The position numbers and the translations under genes were made by a program. Under the pieces are notes generated by a model that saw only the letters and a program-made list of their open reading frames with translations, had not been told where the DNA came from and ran no database searches. From Macrotrachela quadricornifera (lineage: Eukaryota > Rotifera > Eurotatoria > Philodinida > Philodinidae), in NCBI GenBank assembly GCA_022393335.1, contig JAJEKB010020085.1:72721-136720 (forward strand): 64,000 nt of DNA, read 5' to 3'. How positions within the stretch are numbered: the stretch's first letter is position 1; every line of letters begins with the position of its first letter. Shown one piece after another: positions 1 to 12,165 of the stretch.

Positions 1-905
1 AGCCAAGTATTCTGTTCCCGTGTCACCGATTTGATTGTCGTTGAGATCGAGTGATACAAGTGTCTGTGGGAGAGAATGAAAATATAAACAAAATAGAGGC
101 AGAGAGAATGAGAATAACCAAGGTTTTTTCGATCACGCTAGCCAAATATTCTGCACCTTTGTGATCGATTTTATTGTCGCTGAGTATGAGCGTAGTGAGT
201 GTCTGTGTGACAAAGTGAAGATAAAATAAAAATATACACAAAGAAAACGAGAATAACCATATATCTTTCGAAAGCACTAGCCAAATACTTGACGGCTTCG
301 GCACTAAGGTCATTGCTACTGAGGTTGAGGTTGGTAAGCGCCTGTATAAGAAAGTGAAATTCAAAATGAGAGAGATACGAAGCGAATGAGAATTACTGTT
401 TTGTCACGAAAAATGATGGCAAGATGTTTGACTCCTTCAGCACCGATTTGATTATTGCTCAGATCGAGGTGAGTGATGTTCTATACGAGAAAGTGGATAT
501 ATTTATGAAATAGAATAAGCAAAAAATACCAACCGGATTTTGTCGGATCGTATCTGCTAGATACTGAACTGCTTTAGAGCGGATTCCATTCCCACGAAGC
601 TTTAGTGTAAGGAGTGTCTGTGCCTAATATTATAGATATAAATAAAAACCTTTGTTTGTGAAAGAGTTTACCGGCATAGTTCGTAGTGCTTCAGATAGTA
701 GTCGAACTTCTCTCTCTGTAAGTGCATAATTCGTGAAGTTAAGATTAGTGGTGTCGTAATTCATGAGATCGAGATTGGCAGTGTCATAGTTCGTGAGGTC
801 GAGATTGGCAGTGTCATAATTCGTGAGGTCGAGATTGGCAGTGTCATAATTTGTGAGGTCGAGATTGACAGTGTCATAATTCGTGAGGTCGAATGTTGTT
901 AATGT
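1..905 (-). CDS. Leucine-rich-repeat (NLRC3/RNI-like) protein, partial, 3' end off the left edge
   Basis: Six exons can be read on the minus strand: 905-672, 617-534, 480-397, 341-258, 202-119 and 63-1 (cut by the window edge). Complete exons are 84 nt apart from the first (234 nt); introns are 53-56 bp, start GT and end AG. Each exon encodes one 28-residue repeat of the ribonuclease-inhibitor/NLRC3 type, with the pattern TLTxLxLSxNxI, then GAxxLAxALxxN. All exons are in the same phase, so they join in frame. Such repeats form a horseshoe used for protein-protein recognition; no effector, NACHT or membrane domain is visible, so the role is unknown. The 234-nt exon carries an in-frame minisatellite (separate entry). 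The 5' part was not found in 906-4777. The gene may continue into the exon block at 4778-7377, which has the same orientation, exon size and phase. Confidence 0.8.
723..893 (-). repeat. In-frame 30-bp minisatellite inside an LRR exon
   Basis: On the minus strand this is a run of 30-bp units translating as NLDLTNYDTA with small variants (last units NLDLMNYDTT and NLNFTNYA). The exon is 234 nt, that is an ordinary 84-nt LRR exon plus exactly five units, so phase is kept. The unit repeats only the beta-strand part of the LRR (LxLxxN), without its helical half. Confidence 0.9.
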
Positions 906-1125
906 CTGTGAGAAAAACATGAATTTGTGAATAAGAAACTGATGATTCAGAGGCAATCATCATGTTATTTGACAAGTAAAGAGTAAAGTTGGGTTACTCG
1001 GTCTTTGAATAGGTTATTTTGAAAGTTGACTCTAATGATTAGGTTTTGTTAAAAAGTGAAGTTTTATTTGAGATAGAAGAAGGTTGAGTAGCTTGGTGTC
1101 GTTTCATATTGTATAGATTTCTATA

Positions 1126-1630
1126 CTAACGAGAAAAAATATTTGAATGAACCCAATGAGATTGAGTTTAAAAGTATTTGATCGTATAGTGACCATGTTT
1201 AATATCTCACATATCAACATTTCAGCTGTTCCCACTGAGATCGAATAAATGGAACCATTCCACATTTTCGCCATTCGTTGTATCCTATTGTCTGATATCC
1301 CGTTTTATCGAGTTGTTTTCTTAAACTTGTGTAAAAACATAGTTTTTCTCGGTAAAAAAGCTGCATATATAAAAAATTTTATTCATTTTATATGTATATT
1401 TTGCTGAAAAAACTATGTTTTCTACAAGCTTTAGAAGCACAGCTCGATGAAACGCAATATTAAATAAAAGGACAGAATGTATAGCAAAAATGTAAAATAG
1501 TGCTATTTTTTCGACTTCAGCGGGGGACAGCTAAAATGTCATTATTTGAAATATTCAACATGATCACTACACACTAGAATACTATTAAAATTCATCTCAG
1601 TAGGTACACTCAAACATGTTCCCTTGTAAG
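1126..1630. mobile_element. Palindromic MITE/foldback element, family A copy 1
   Basis: Almost the whole segment is an imperfect inverted repeat centred near 1380. For example CATAGTTTTTCTCGG near 1340 pairs with the sequence near 1420, and AGCTGTTCCCACTGA near 1225 pairs with the sequence near 1530. The outer ends (CTAACGAGA... on the left, ...CCCTTGTAAG on the right) resemble those of the element at 2009-2640. There is no coding capacity. No clear target-site duplication was found. Confidence 0.65.
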
Positions 1631-1633
1631 AAA

Positions 1634-2008
1634 TATTTCAATATAATTGCATCTATATGGAGTATTTAGGGAGACACATAGGGCTCACACTGAGGGTTCC
1701 AGAATTAGGGGGAGATGTAAAGATCCTGAGATAGCCAAAGTTGAAAAAAGCGAAATTTATTTTTGCATCAGAGCTAATAGTAATCTTTCTAGTGCAATCC
1801 GAAATACTACAATTTTCTGCGGAGCGACAACTTTCTACGATCCTTTTAGAAAATCTTAGTTTCTTTGGAAAATTTTCAAGAAGACAAGCACTCTCTAATG
1901 GAAGAAAACTCTTCAATACTTCTCTGCCTTCGATGGGGGCAATGCGGGCAACGGTTTTTCTCGATTAGACTGTTTCGAAGAAAAAAATGACTAAAATTAG
2001 AAATTTTT
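1634..2008. other. Spacer between two foldback elements
   Basis: AT-rich sequence with short overlapping open frames on both strands and no recognisable protein similarity. I see no gene here. Confidence 0.4.
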
Positions 2009-2640
2009 CTAACGAGAGAAGAGTTCCCACTGTCAAATTGCTTTTGAGTCGAGACTATGTGCGTTATGTAGACCCAAATGAGTTGTGAATACCCTGAAAA
2101 AAGTTCGGGCCGCTAGCTTATTGCTATGAACATATTTTACTTTTACAATATTTTTAAATAAATGCCGTGGTCCTCCTCATGAATACCAGAAAAACTGATT
2201 TTCGAATTTCGACTTGAAACTTTGGATAAAGATAGACCTCAATGAGAATAGTTTATTGTGACTATTTTAGATTTTTCGCCCTTCCTATCCTAGGATACAG
2301 TTATGAATAGCTTGTCTCTATAAACTAACAGATTTGATGCTCTTATTTTAGGATAAAAGCAGATGAAAAAATCTCAAAAACATTTACAATAAACTATTCT
2401 CATTGAAGCCTGTCTCTATCCAAAGTTTCAAATCGAAATTCGAAAATCAGTTTTTTTGGTATCCCCGAGGAGAAACACGACATTCATTTTAAAAGGATAT
2501 TATAAAAGTGCAATATCTCTGTAATCATAGGCTAGCGATCCGAACTTTTTTCAGATTATTTATAACTCATTTAGGTCTACATAACGTACATAGTTTCGAC
2601 TTAAAAGCGATTTGACAGTTAGGATCCTTCCCTTGTAAGT
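2009..2640. mobile_element. Palindromic MITE/foldback element, family A copy 2
   Basis: Two arms of about 270-300 bp face each other around position 2320. TGTCAAATTGCTTTTGAGTC near 2032 pairs with sequence near 2612, GAGAATAGTTTATTGT near 2244 pairs with sequence near 2400, and AAAAAAGTTCGG near 2100 pairs with sequence near 2545. Ends are TAACGAGAGAAG on the left and, as reverse complement, TTACAAGGGAAG on the right. It is non-coding. Confidence 0.75.
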
Positions 2641-4777
2641 TAAGTTCGGTTACACAATTGCTATTTTTCGCGAAGCCAGAACTTTTATCAGATTCGTGAA
2701 AAATTCTTCTTTTCCTTATTGTTCTCAGATGCGAAAAGTGTTGCAATACATCTTACAATTTTGTCACCGAAAGTAGCCAGACTACTGATAAATTCTCGCC
2801 AATAATTCTATTCAGAAGACAGGAAGCAGCAAAATACGCAATAAAAACACAAAGATCACAACTATTTTCAAGCGAAGTATAACTATCTGATTATTTCTTC
2901 ATGAAGCGAAAAATTTTAACATCTCAGAATCTTGTAGGAAAAACCATCGTTTAACCCAAAATTTCGAATAAATAAATGCAAAAACCTCGAATTTAAATCC
3001 GAGTGTTATGCGTACTTCAAAAAGTAAAAATAATTGACAACAAATTGATTTTGATGGACACTCTCAAAAAACTATTTATCTTCAGCCGATACTCAGCATT
3101 TTCACCTTATCTCGTCTACGGATTGGCCATTTGAGCTCTGGAACATCTCAATCGGACAGAAAACAGTTTAATCTACAGATTCATTCTACTCAAGTGAGTA
3201 AATTATCAGATAAAAGAAGTGCTAGAAGTCAAAAACTGAGGAAATTCGAAGCAATGTTACACTCCGGGAGATAGAATTTTGGATTTTTCTCACCTGATGC
3301 AAGATATTCTAGCCTTATTTTTCTACATAACATAGATCTCATCAAGACACATCTTCTCTTACTAAATTATAAAAATAAAAAAAACCTGGGAAGCCAAGTT
3401 AGTATGAACGACATTGTAGGCGACTTTATATAGTGATCATTGACTCAACTCCCAAAGTGATATTATATCTTTAGAAATCACAGAAATCGAGTTCAGATTC
3501 GTGATCAGCTTAGAAAACTGGGTAGGAAGATTTATTTCAGAATGGATTTGGACGTATATCTACCGAAATTATGGTCATAGCTAACCTCATGGATCTATCA
3601 GTGATATATGATAGAGAGAGATGTCAGTATTTCCATAATACTACGCCAATATATGTAGCTATCGAGTTCGGATTTTTTCCATCTGATAACTCTTTTTAAT
3701 AGCGACAAAACCATGTATCTAAAACAGCCCAAAATCGCTAGTCACCTGCGACATTTTTACGTACACTGGCCTCAAGATACAGATTTTGTGCTTTTTGGGA
3801 CCCTGTTTAGACAACTTTCACTTGAAAAACTACGATTTCATTCAAAACCAATATCATATTCGGAATCAGCGTTAAAAACTGAGTCGACTCATATATATTT
3901 TAAATAGTTCTGAGAAAAAAATTTTTTTTTGGAAAGAAACCCTATACCCATCCCTCCTCAGGGATGGTCTGGTCAATAATGACAATTTTTTTGATAACTC
4001 AGCTATTTCTTCACGAATCATTCTCATCTTGAAACTTGACCGAGATATTGATGAGACAATTATGTGCACAAAAGTTCAGCTCAATCGAATGTGATTGTGA
4101 AAAGTTATTGTGTAAACGGCCGGACATACAGACCGATTCTAGAGTATATTCACTTTTTGAGTACACAAAAATCAGCTAATTTTTTCACCTAATTATAGAA
4201 CGTCATGCCATCCGTTGATATCTCAATGATAGTCTTCAATTATTTTAGAAGGATCATTCTCTGACTCCCCTTCTCGCTCAGGGCACCTCTAAGTGATATT
4301 TGCAAAAAATATGTCACACAGACTCTTTATAGAATCAAAACTTAGAATCGATTTTGGTGACTAATAATAAATAAATTCCAATTATTGGGTGGGGGAGGAG
4401 GAGAGGTGTACAACTCTTACCCCCTTTCACTTTCGCGGGTCCTGGTGACACATTATTTAAAAGTAATATAAATTTAATACAGTTACTCTTTCAGTTAGAT
4501 AGACCTAGGCTTACAAGCGTGTAGGATGTAACATAAAGAAAAAGACCCAATAATATTTGACATGTTAAAATGAAGATTATGGACTTAGTCTTATAATAGT
4601 GATCAATTTTAATGGTGAAGTCACATCAGAATGATGCTCTTAGTAACTCGTTTTGTAAAATATTTGCTCAATACAACCGTTTTGATACAATAGCTCTGCT
4701 ATAGTAGAGGAGAAATTTCAACTGGATAACAACGAACATTCCTGATGATTCATCGTTTACAAAGAGATGAAGTTTAC
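2641..4777. other. 2.1-kb stretch without recognisable gene
   Basis: AT-rich sequence with only short open frames, such as 3713-3907 plus and 3872-4069 minus, that overlap on opposite strands and resemble nothing I recognise. A small hairpin (CCATCCCTCCTCAGGGATGG) lies near 3948. A purine-rich tract (GGTGGGGGAGGAGGAGAGG) lies near 4387. If the two LRR blocks are one gene, this is part of a long intron. Confidence 0.4.
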
Positions 4778-7377
4778 CTTTTTTGTTTGCATCATATCAA
4801 CTGCATCTTGGGCTCTAAAAGCTCTGATATCACTAATAGCAGGATTGAATGTTGTTAGAGTCTATTTAAATAAATGAACATGTGCAAGTTGGATTTGAAA
4901 AGAAAAAAAACATTCACCTTGTTAAATCGTAAAGTTTTAGTCATATATTGGATGATATCGTATGTGATTTGGTTTCCCTTGAGTTTGAGTGTAGTGAGTG
5001 TCTAAGTGGAAAGTTAAAGATGCCAAGCTATGTTATGAAGATAGAAAGAATTTCACCGTATGATATTGCAAACAATCAACAAGAATTTGGACTCCCTGGT
5101 CTCCAATTTGATTGTAGGTTAGATCAAGTTTTGTGATCGTCTTTATGAAAAATCAAAATCTAAAGAAGAAATGTAAAGTGAAAAAGAGCTGCACCATCTG
5201 ATGTAGTAAAGCATCTGCCAGTTGTTCTGCCCCTTCATCTCCGATTTTATTCCAACTGAGATTGAGTGTAGTCAGTGTCTGTATGAAGAGATAAAGATGT
5301 AAATGATATAGAGGAAGATGCAGTGAAATCCACTTCGTTAACTACTAAAGCAGTAGCCAGATACTTGACTCCCATGTCTTGGATCTCATTCCTTGAGATG
5401 TTGAGTGTATTGAGAGTCTGATATGAAAAAGCGAAAATATGTATAACAGAAACGAATAGACACTTAGGTTTACTTCGTTTCTTTTTAAAGCATTAGCTAG
5501 ATGTTTTGTGCCTTTATCTCCGATTTGATTCTGTGATAGATCGAGTATGATGAGTGTCTGTGTGAAAATATGCGGATGAACATGATAGAGATAGAGAGAC
5601 ACGGAAGTATACCTTGTTATTTTGTAGAGCATAAGCGAGATGTTGAGCTCCAACAGACTTAATTTTATTGCACGAGAGGATCAATGTAGTGAGTGACTAT
5701 ATAGAAAGATGAAAGTTGGAATTAGAGAGTCTAAGTAAGAGTCAATTTACTGTATTAAATAGTAAGATGAAAGCCAGGTCTCGAGCTCCAGAGTTTCTGA
5801 TTTGATTGTAGCTGAGATCGAGTTCTCTAAGCGTCTGAATGAAGACCTTAAAGTATACATAAAAACAAATTGAGAAAACAATGTTTACATTGATATATCC
5901 TAAAAATTCCGCGATCTTTTTAGCGCCCGTAGCGTCGATGTGATTGCTAGATAAGTTGAGTGAAGTAAGTGTCTATTTGAAGAAGATGAACATGAAAATG
6001 AGGAAATTAAAGTAAGAAATGATTTTACTAGATTAGTTCGTAAAGCAGCAATCAGATGTTGTGCTCCTTTGTCGCCGATTTCATTGCTCCCAAAGTCAAG
6101 TTTGATGATTGCCTGTGAAGAAAGATGAGGAGAAAAATGAAAGACAGAAAGAAATAGTGAAATCTACCTTGTTATTTTGCAACGCATCACCAAGACGTTC
6201 AATCTCTTTGGATCCAATCTGATTGCCAGAAAGATTGAGTTCAGTAAGTATCTATAAAAAAAAGTCAGGTCATAAATGACAGAGATCACAATAGAAAGAA
6301 GTTCACATTATGATTTCGATTTCGGTCTCGTAGAGCGGCAATCAGATGTTGCGATCCTTGAACTCCAATTTCGTTAGAAACAAGGTCGAGTTTAATAAGT
6401 GTCTATAGAAAAAAAATGGAAATATATTATAGAGAAATACTGGTAGAAAAGGTTTTACTGTGTTTTTTTGTAAAGCAAAAGCTAGATGGTGTGCTCCTTG
6501 ATCTCCGATTTCATTCCACGAGAGGTTGAGATGTGTGAGCTTTTACGTGGAAAAATGAAGTTATTAAAGAAGAATATAATGCGAAAAAGAGGTTTACTGT
6601 ATTATTTTGTAATATTTCACTTAGATATCGTACTCCTTTGGCTGTGATTCTATTCAATCGGAGATCGAGTGTGGTGATTGTCTGTGTGAAAAAGTGAAGA
6701 TACAAATGATTCAAACGAAGATATAGTGAAATTTACTGTGTTATTTCGTAAAGCATCTGTTAGATGTTTGATTCCATCGTCTCCTATCAAATTATCTTTG
6801 ATCATGAGTGTAGTAAGTTTCTTTGAAAAAAATCAAGATATTTAGAGATTAGATTAAAAAAAGCAAGAATCTCACTGTTTTATGTCGGAAAACATTTGCG
6901 AGATGTTGAGCTCCTTTGTCTCCAATTGGATTTTTCGAAAGATTGATTACACTGAGTGTCTACATGAGATAATGGAGATTGGAACAAGAGAAATGAAGAG
7001 ACAGTATTACCTCGTTATTTATGAAAGCTCCAGCTAAATGTTGTGCTCCTTTGGCTCCTAAATTATTATTCCCGAGATCGAGCATAATAAGTGTCTATTT
7101 TAAAAACAAAACAATATAAGCAAGAGAGCTGTAATGAGAAAGAAATCCACTTTATTATGTCGGAGAGCATCAGCCAAATATTTGACACCTTGGTCTCCGA
7201 TATGATTTTTCGAGAGATTGAGTTCGGTGAGAGTCTGTGAGAGAAAAAAATGATGTAAACAAGAGACATGATAAAAAGATTAGCTTTATATACCGTGCTA
7301 TTTCGTATGACATCGGCGAGCTGACGCACCCCTTCGTCTTCAATTTCGTTGTTGTTAAGTTCGAGCTTTTCTACTGT
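4778..7377 (-). CDS. Leucine-rich-repeat (NLRC3/RNI-like) protein, 19 single-repeat exons
   Basis: Nineteen consecutive minus-strand exons: 7377-7294, 7234-7151, 7094-7011, 6959-6876, 6820-6737, 6681-6598, 6539-6459, 6402-6307, 6251-6168, 6112-6029, 5972-5889, 5834-5751, 5696-5613, 5557-5474, 5417-5334, 5278-5195, 5140-5057, 5001-4918, 4861-4778. Seventeen are exactly 84 nt; 6402-6307 is 96 nt (four extra codons) and 6539-6459 is 81 nt. All introns are about 55-65 bp, GT...AG. All exons are open in the same phase and together give about 532 residues of NLRC3-like repeats (typical repeat TLTxLDLSxNxIGDKGAxHL). Vertebrate NLR genes also use ~84-nt LRR exons. No NACHT or other domain was found upstream to 8739; the start is unresolved. 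The last repeat (4861-4778) is degenerate. A short possible upstream exon may end with a GTATGC donor near 7470. The protein is likely a recognition scaffold; function unknown. Confidence 0.85.
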
Positions 7378-7791
7378 CTGTGTGAAAAAGTAAAAAAAAA
7401 GAAATGTAAGACATCAATAGCGAAGATAATTTTTATTAAAAGTTGAATAAAATGGCAATAATGGAGCATACTACTAGGACAGCAGTGCTTGAATGTACAA
7501 ATTAGGAGTTTAGAGAATAATTTAGACAAAGAATAGACGAAGGTAGATAATAAGTAATATCAGTGATGCTACCGTATGACCTTTCGTGTACACACATATT
7601 AGCAACATAGAGTTTATGTTGTGAGAGGGTGTTTTTTCTTTTTACAAGACGCTACAGAGTGTCCAAAAACTATAAGAACATCTTAAATTTTGAGTACAAT
7701 AAAGATCTCTCAACCGAAGATGGTTTTATTCGCAATTCATTATCATATTCATGAATAAATAGCAGCAGTCTTTCACATATCATATTACTTA

Positions 7792-8011
7792 GAATTTGAT
7801 CAATTAGCATTATTGAATAAATTCTAAAACTTTCAAATGTTAGCTATTCAATAATCATAAGATTCCTTTGTAAGTATAAAACTAGTAAATTGATACAATT
7901 ACCATTAATTCAGGGCTGTTATAATTAACAGATGAAGAATTTTATAATTATTGGACAGTTCAAAATTTTAAAATTTTAGAATTTATTCATTAATGTTAAT
8001 TAATCAAATTC
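7792..8011. repeat. 220-bp inverted-repeat (MITE-like) element
   Basis: The left end GAATTTGATCAATTAGCATT and about 20 following bases recur inverted at 7970-8011, with an AT-rich spacer. It is non-coding. No certain target-site duplication was seen. Confidence 0.5.
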
Positions 8012-8739
8012 AAATGGGTATAGAACATAATAGACTATCGCTATGTGCCCATAGATATGACATTATATCGAAAATGAAACTTGTCTATAATTGGAGAAAT
8101 ATTTATTGTTCTCAAAAATTCTGTATAATGTAATGCAGTTTTCCAAAAGCTAAGTAGTAAAACTGCAATATTTACCTAATTAATTAATTAGTGCTTTATC
8201 TTCTAATAAAGTCGATAAAATTTGATTCAGGCATAGTCTTATATTAAGAGTAGTAGTGTATCCAGGAAGGAAAATGATCATCTGCTAATTTATAGTCAAG
8301 TTTTATATCCCTACAATCAACACTAATGGCTATATGATATTTCACATTTTAACCACGCACAGATCGCGCTAATGGTCTTTTTTAAGAGTATTTGAATGTT
8401 TCTGGAACAATTGGCAAAGCCACAACTACATAATGGTAGAGGGTCACATAATAATTTATCTCAACTATTAATATCTTAAATATTATTGAGTTTTGTTGAA
8501 TAACTATAGAAGTATGATTGTTGTTATTGTGTTCGTTATCCTACAAATGAATTATCTAGTGTTTATTGACGATGTCTTTATTTAAGAATTCAATCATATT
8601 TGAAGCGGGCTGTCAGTAAATTACATGAAGATTCTGCAATCAAGACCTTACTAGTTATATTTCTGATAGAAACAAGTTCTCAGATATATGTTTATTGCTG
8701 TTATCACCGAATGGTGCAACTGATGTACAATGTACATAT
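8012..8739. other. AT-rich intergenic spacer
   Basis: Between the stop codon of the TRPM-like gene (8740) and the LRR gene. Both genes are on the minus strand, so this should hold the TRPM 3' UTR and the LRR gene's promoter or first exon. I could not define either. Confidence 0.35.
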
Positions 8740-11700
8740 TTATATTTGCCATTGCACGATCAAGTAGCAAGCAAAGAATGAGTACTTTACTTTGAGTATT
8801 TCGATAAGTGGTATCTGTTGAGTATAGTTCTGTATTGTATCATCGATTTCATCGTTTTCGTTATCCAAACTATAATTAGAAAAGAATCAATAATTGACTC
8901 GGTACAAGAAGGTCAAAAAAAGTGAGCTCGAAATTTCTAGTTGACCTACTTCTTTTGTTTAGTAAAATTCAGCTCTCTACTATGACTTTGATTTTTATAA
9001 CTGTCATCAGACGATTCACTGTAGCTCAAAGTTCATTTTCAAATCCTCATAAGCTACGAACTCTTAATTTCAAACGAAAATTGTGGTAAACACTAGAAAT
9101 ACGTAAACTCGAAATTTCGAGTTCACTTTTTTTGACCGTACAAGAACATAGTTCAATTCATACTATCCTTCCAAACTGTTCGAAATAACTTACATTTTCT
9201 TCGGCTTATTTTGATCAAACACTTCCTGCCAATACGTTTCAGCAATGACTTCTTCACGATTTATCTGACGCATATTGAATAGAGATGACTCAGTAGTGTT
9301 GTAGATCGAAGCAGTTTGTATAATTGATTTACCTTGAAAACGAAAATCATCGCTATTATTTGCAATCACATGATTTTACGAGTATTTCGATTACCTTGAA
9401 GTGAATTGTGTTGACTTTTATCACAATCATAAAAAAGACATTTTATGAGCTTAAACAAATAACATAGAGTGTTCAATGGCGGAGGCAGTACTGTTTTAGC
9501 TTCGAATTCATAAACCAGCCAGAACCGTTGGTATCGCCATAACTCTTTTGATTTTTCTTGTACACGATTATATTTTTCACTAAATAATGCGAAGAAAGAA
9601 CATTGGAAAACCTAACATTTGCCATTATTCTGTATTTACTTAAACATCGCGATGAGAACATTCAGAAGAAGTATGTTTGATATTACCGTAAAGCCAATGG
9701 CATATAAAAAAACCATTGTTCCGTAGGCATCATTGCCTAAAATAAAAAGTAAAAAATCAGCTCTAATAGTAACAATAGAAACAATCTTATCCATACCACT
9801 AACGGTATTATTTGGATATGGTTCATCCACTTGTCCGACCATTTTCCATATACCCCAGTGGAATATATCTCGCAACAATTGCCACTTCCACAGACTGTTG
9901 TTGCCACCTTCCTTTACAGTAACATTGAGTGAGGCATTAGTTGCATCTGGCCACTTAACTTGATCATCAGTTGTCAAGAGAGACCAAGCAGCAACCGAAA
10001 ATGCAGCGAGTAAAACAAGAATAAAGCAGAAAAAGATCAAGAAAGCATCTTTCAACTATAATAAGAAAACCATAATTGAATATAATGTTATTTAATACAG
10101 AACGGATTTACCATTTCATAAATCATATCTAATTTTGGTCCTAAGAATTTGTTTGCAGACAAAAAATAGAGTATTCGACAATACCAAATGATAAGATCGA
10201 TCGACATAAATATTCTAGATAAAGAAAGTCTATCGTATATTTTGTTCACTGCAAGTTTCCTTCTTGAATCACTCGAACAAAACTATCCCAAAATTAAGAT
10301 TTGAAAGTATAAAATATCAATTATGTTTATTTGGAAAATATATTGCATTATGGGCCCAAAACAGAAGCAGATGGAAGATATTTATCGATTAGATATCACA
10401 CATATGTTTTTTGCAAACATCAATTATTTTCTGCTCACTATAAAATATGATCTTATCATATGTATATTACAAAATTCTAATCCTCAATTGCTTACATAAG
10501 TTAATCTTACAATTTAATCAAGATGTAGAGAATTCTGGTGAAAATGAACAGGGATTTTTGAAATATCTCAACTGACATGAAAAGTCTATCATTTAACTAG
10601 AGTCGCATTCTTCTTGGTTAAATTCATGAAAATATTATTAAGAGTATGAGCACGATCCATGTAAATAGTTAGCATTGTGATCTTTTCAAATATAAACTAA
10701 TGCAGAAAATGATCATCAACTCTCACAATAAAGGTCATAGACTTTCTTCAGTTTTTTTATCAATATCAATGAAACATACTTTAAAAAAATAGTTTAATTA
10801 TGAAATACGTTGCGATTTATATTATCTTCTTGTCAATTCCGTCAAATCCCATGTGAGAACCAGCACGAAAAAATATATTAGTACATATTCAATGTCACTG
10901 GAAATTGTTGATGAATTAATATATTTCAGGGAATATGAGACACCGTTGAGTCACACTGTTAAAGTGAGTTAAAAGTTCATTTACTGCAGAAAAAAGTTGA
11001 ATATATCTGCCATACCTTAACTTAAGGAACTGATACTTTTATCACTGATACAACAATATTCATATTTGATATTCATAAAAGAGACTTCGACAAAAACTCT
11101 TTTGAAGTATCACAATTACCACAAAGAAACAAAGTGAAGCTTTCACGAATTATGACTAGACAGTTTATTCATGTCGTCATGAATAGCTTAATATTAAGTT
11201 AAACCTTTTCAGTGATCGTGTGCATTGAATGTTCCTTTTCTACGATAAGAACTCAATAAAAATGGTTTAGATATATAAAAATACTTGATAGCACTGGTAA
11301 AAATTAAATCTTGTTTGAATAGAAGTGAATAATATGAGGAGTAGCACTTATTTATACTTTTTTGCTGCACAATAAGATAATCTTTAAAAATGACAAAATT
11401 TCAATTGTATTCTTTATGGCCTAAACTGCTTTTCAATGAGTATCCGTAAGTTTTCTCTAAATCTCAATAGTAGAGTTTTCCTCAATTATAATCAACGTAG
11501 GACCTTCACAACCAAATGTTGATCGATTTCGGAGACGGAACGAAACCAAGAAGAAACGTCTTACTTTGAGCAAGTAAATATTGATTTTTCAACAAAAAAG
11601 CGGGTGCTAAATGCAATCACGTAAACAGAAATGGCCGCTAAATCCACCCAATTCCAACGCTTGCGGATATATTTATAATGTGATTCAATTTTTATAAACT

Positions 11701-12165
11701 AGTCATATATAAATAAATGATAAATAAGGAAGAATATGACGAAGAAATATTGCTTTTGATGAGAATAAATACTCACCTGGTAAATTTCATCAATGATTAA
11801 GCTCCAAATACAAATGTGCAAAATGATTTCGGTGATTGGAATTGGTAAATCTTGAACACCAGATCGTTTTTCGCCATAAATGTTCAATGGAAAATAATCA
11901 ACAAGAAGAACATAACTGAATAAAATCAAAAATACGACGAAAAATATCTGAACACCAAATAAGATGATAAGATTCAATTAAATATCGGTGAATAGCATAA
12001 TAAAATAGTGCTTACAAAGTTATAGTAAAATTTTACCACGGGCGCTTCATAGAACCATTTAATTCGATTGAATATGTTAGAACTACTATGACGATTTTGC
12101 CTATCCTTTTCCGATATCGGCGGATAAAACACATTCTGACGATATTGATTTGATGTTTCCGGTTC
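8740..12165 (-). CDS. TRPM-like channel: S2-S6, pore, TRP helix and C-terminus, exons 17-25
   Basis: Exon 17 (12165-12016) ends FYEAPVVKFYYNF, the typical pre-S2 segment. Exon 18 (11947-11777) is S2 with VFLILFSYVLL and ends WSLIIDEIYQ. Exon 19 reads RKRWNWVDLAAISVYVIA (S3). Exon 20 gives S4 and the S4-S5 linker, SRIFMSIDLIIWYCRIL then FLGPKLDMIYEM. Exon 21 (10055-9640) holds S5, a long extracellular turret with Asn-glycosylation-like NXS/T sites, pore helix FHWGIWKMVGQVDE and S6 ending NVLIAMF. Exon 22 starts EKYNRVQEKSKELWRYQRFW and includes LPPPL, the TRP domain. Exon 23 would be only 20 nt (9352-9333). The last exon reads through to TAA at 8742-8740. The exon-20 acceptor was set at 10230-10231 because only that AG keeps frame. 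Confidence 0.87.

Noticed and set aside
3713..4069. Opposed short frames of 64-65 codons
   Set aside because: They overlap, have no recognisable similarity, and lie in AT-rich DNA where such lengths occur by chance.
4948..5136. 62-codon plus-strand frame
   Set aside because: It is the antisense of two LRR exons and their intron.
10230..10248. Alternative acceptor at 10249-10250 (CTTGCAG) for TRPM exon 20
   Set aside because: It has a better pyrimidine tract but puts the exon out of phase with the preceding exon. The AG at 10230-10231 keeps the frame and the family alignment.
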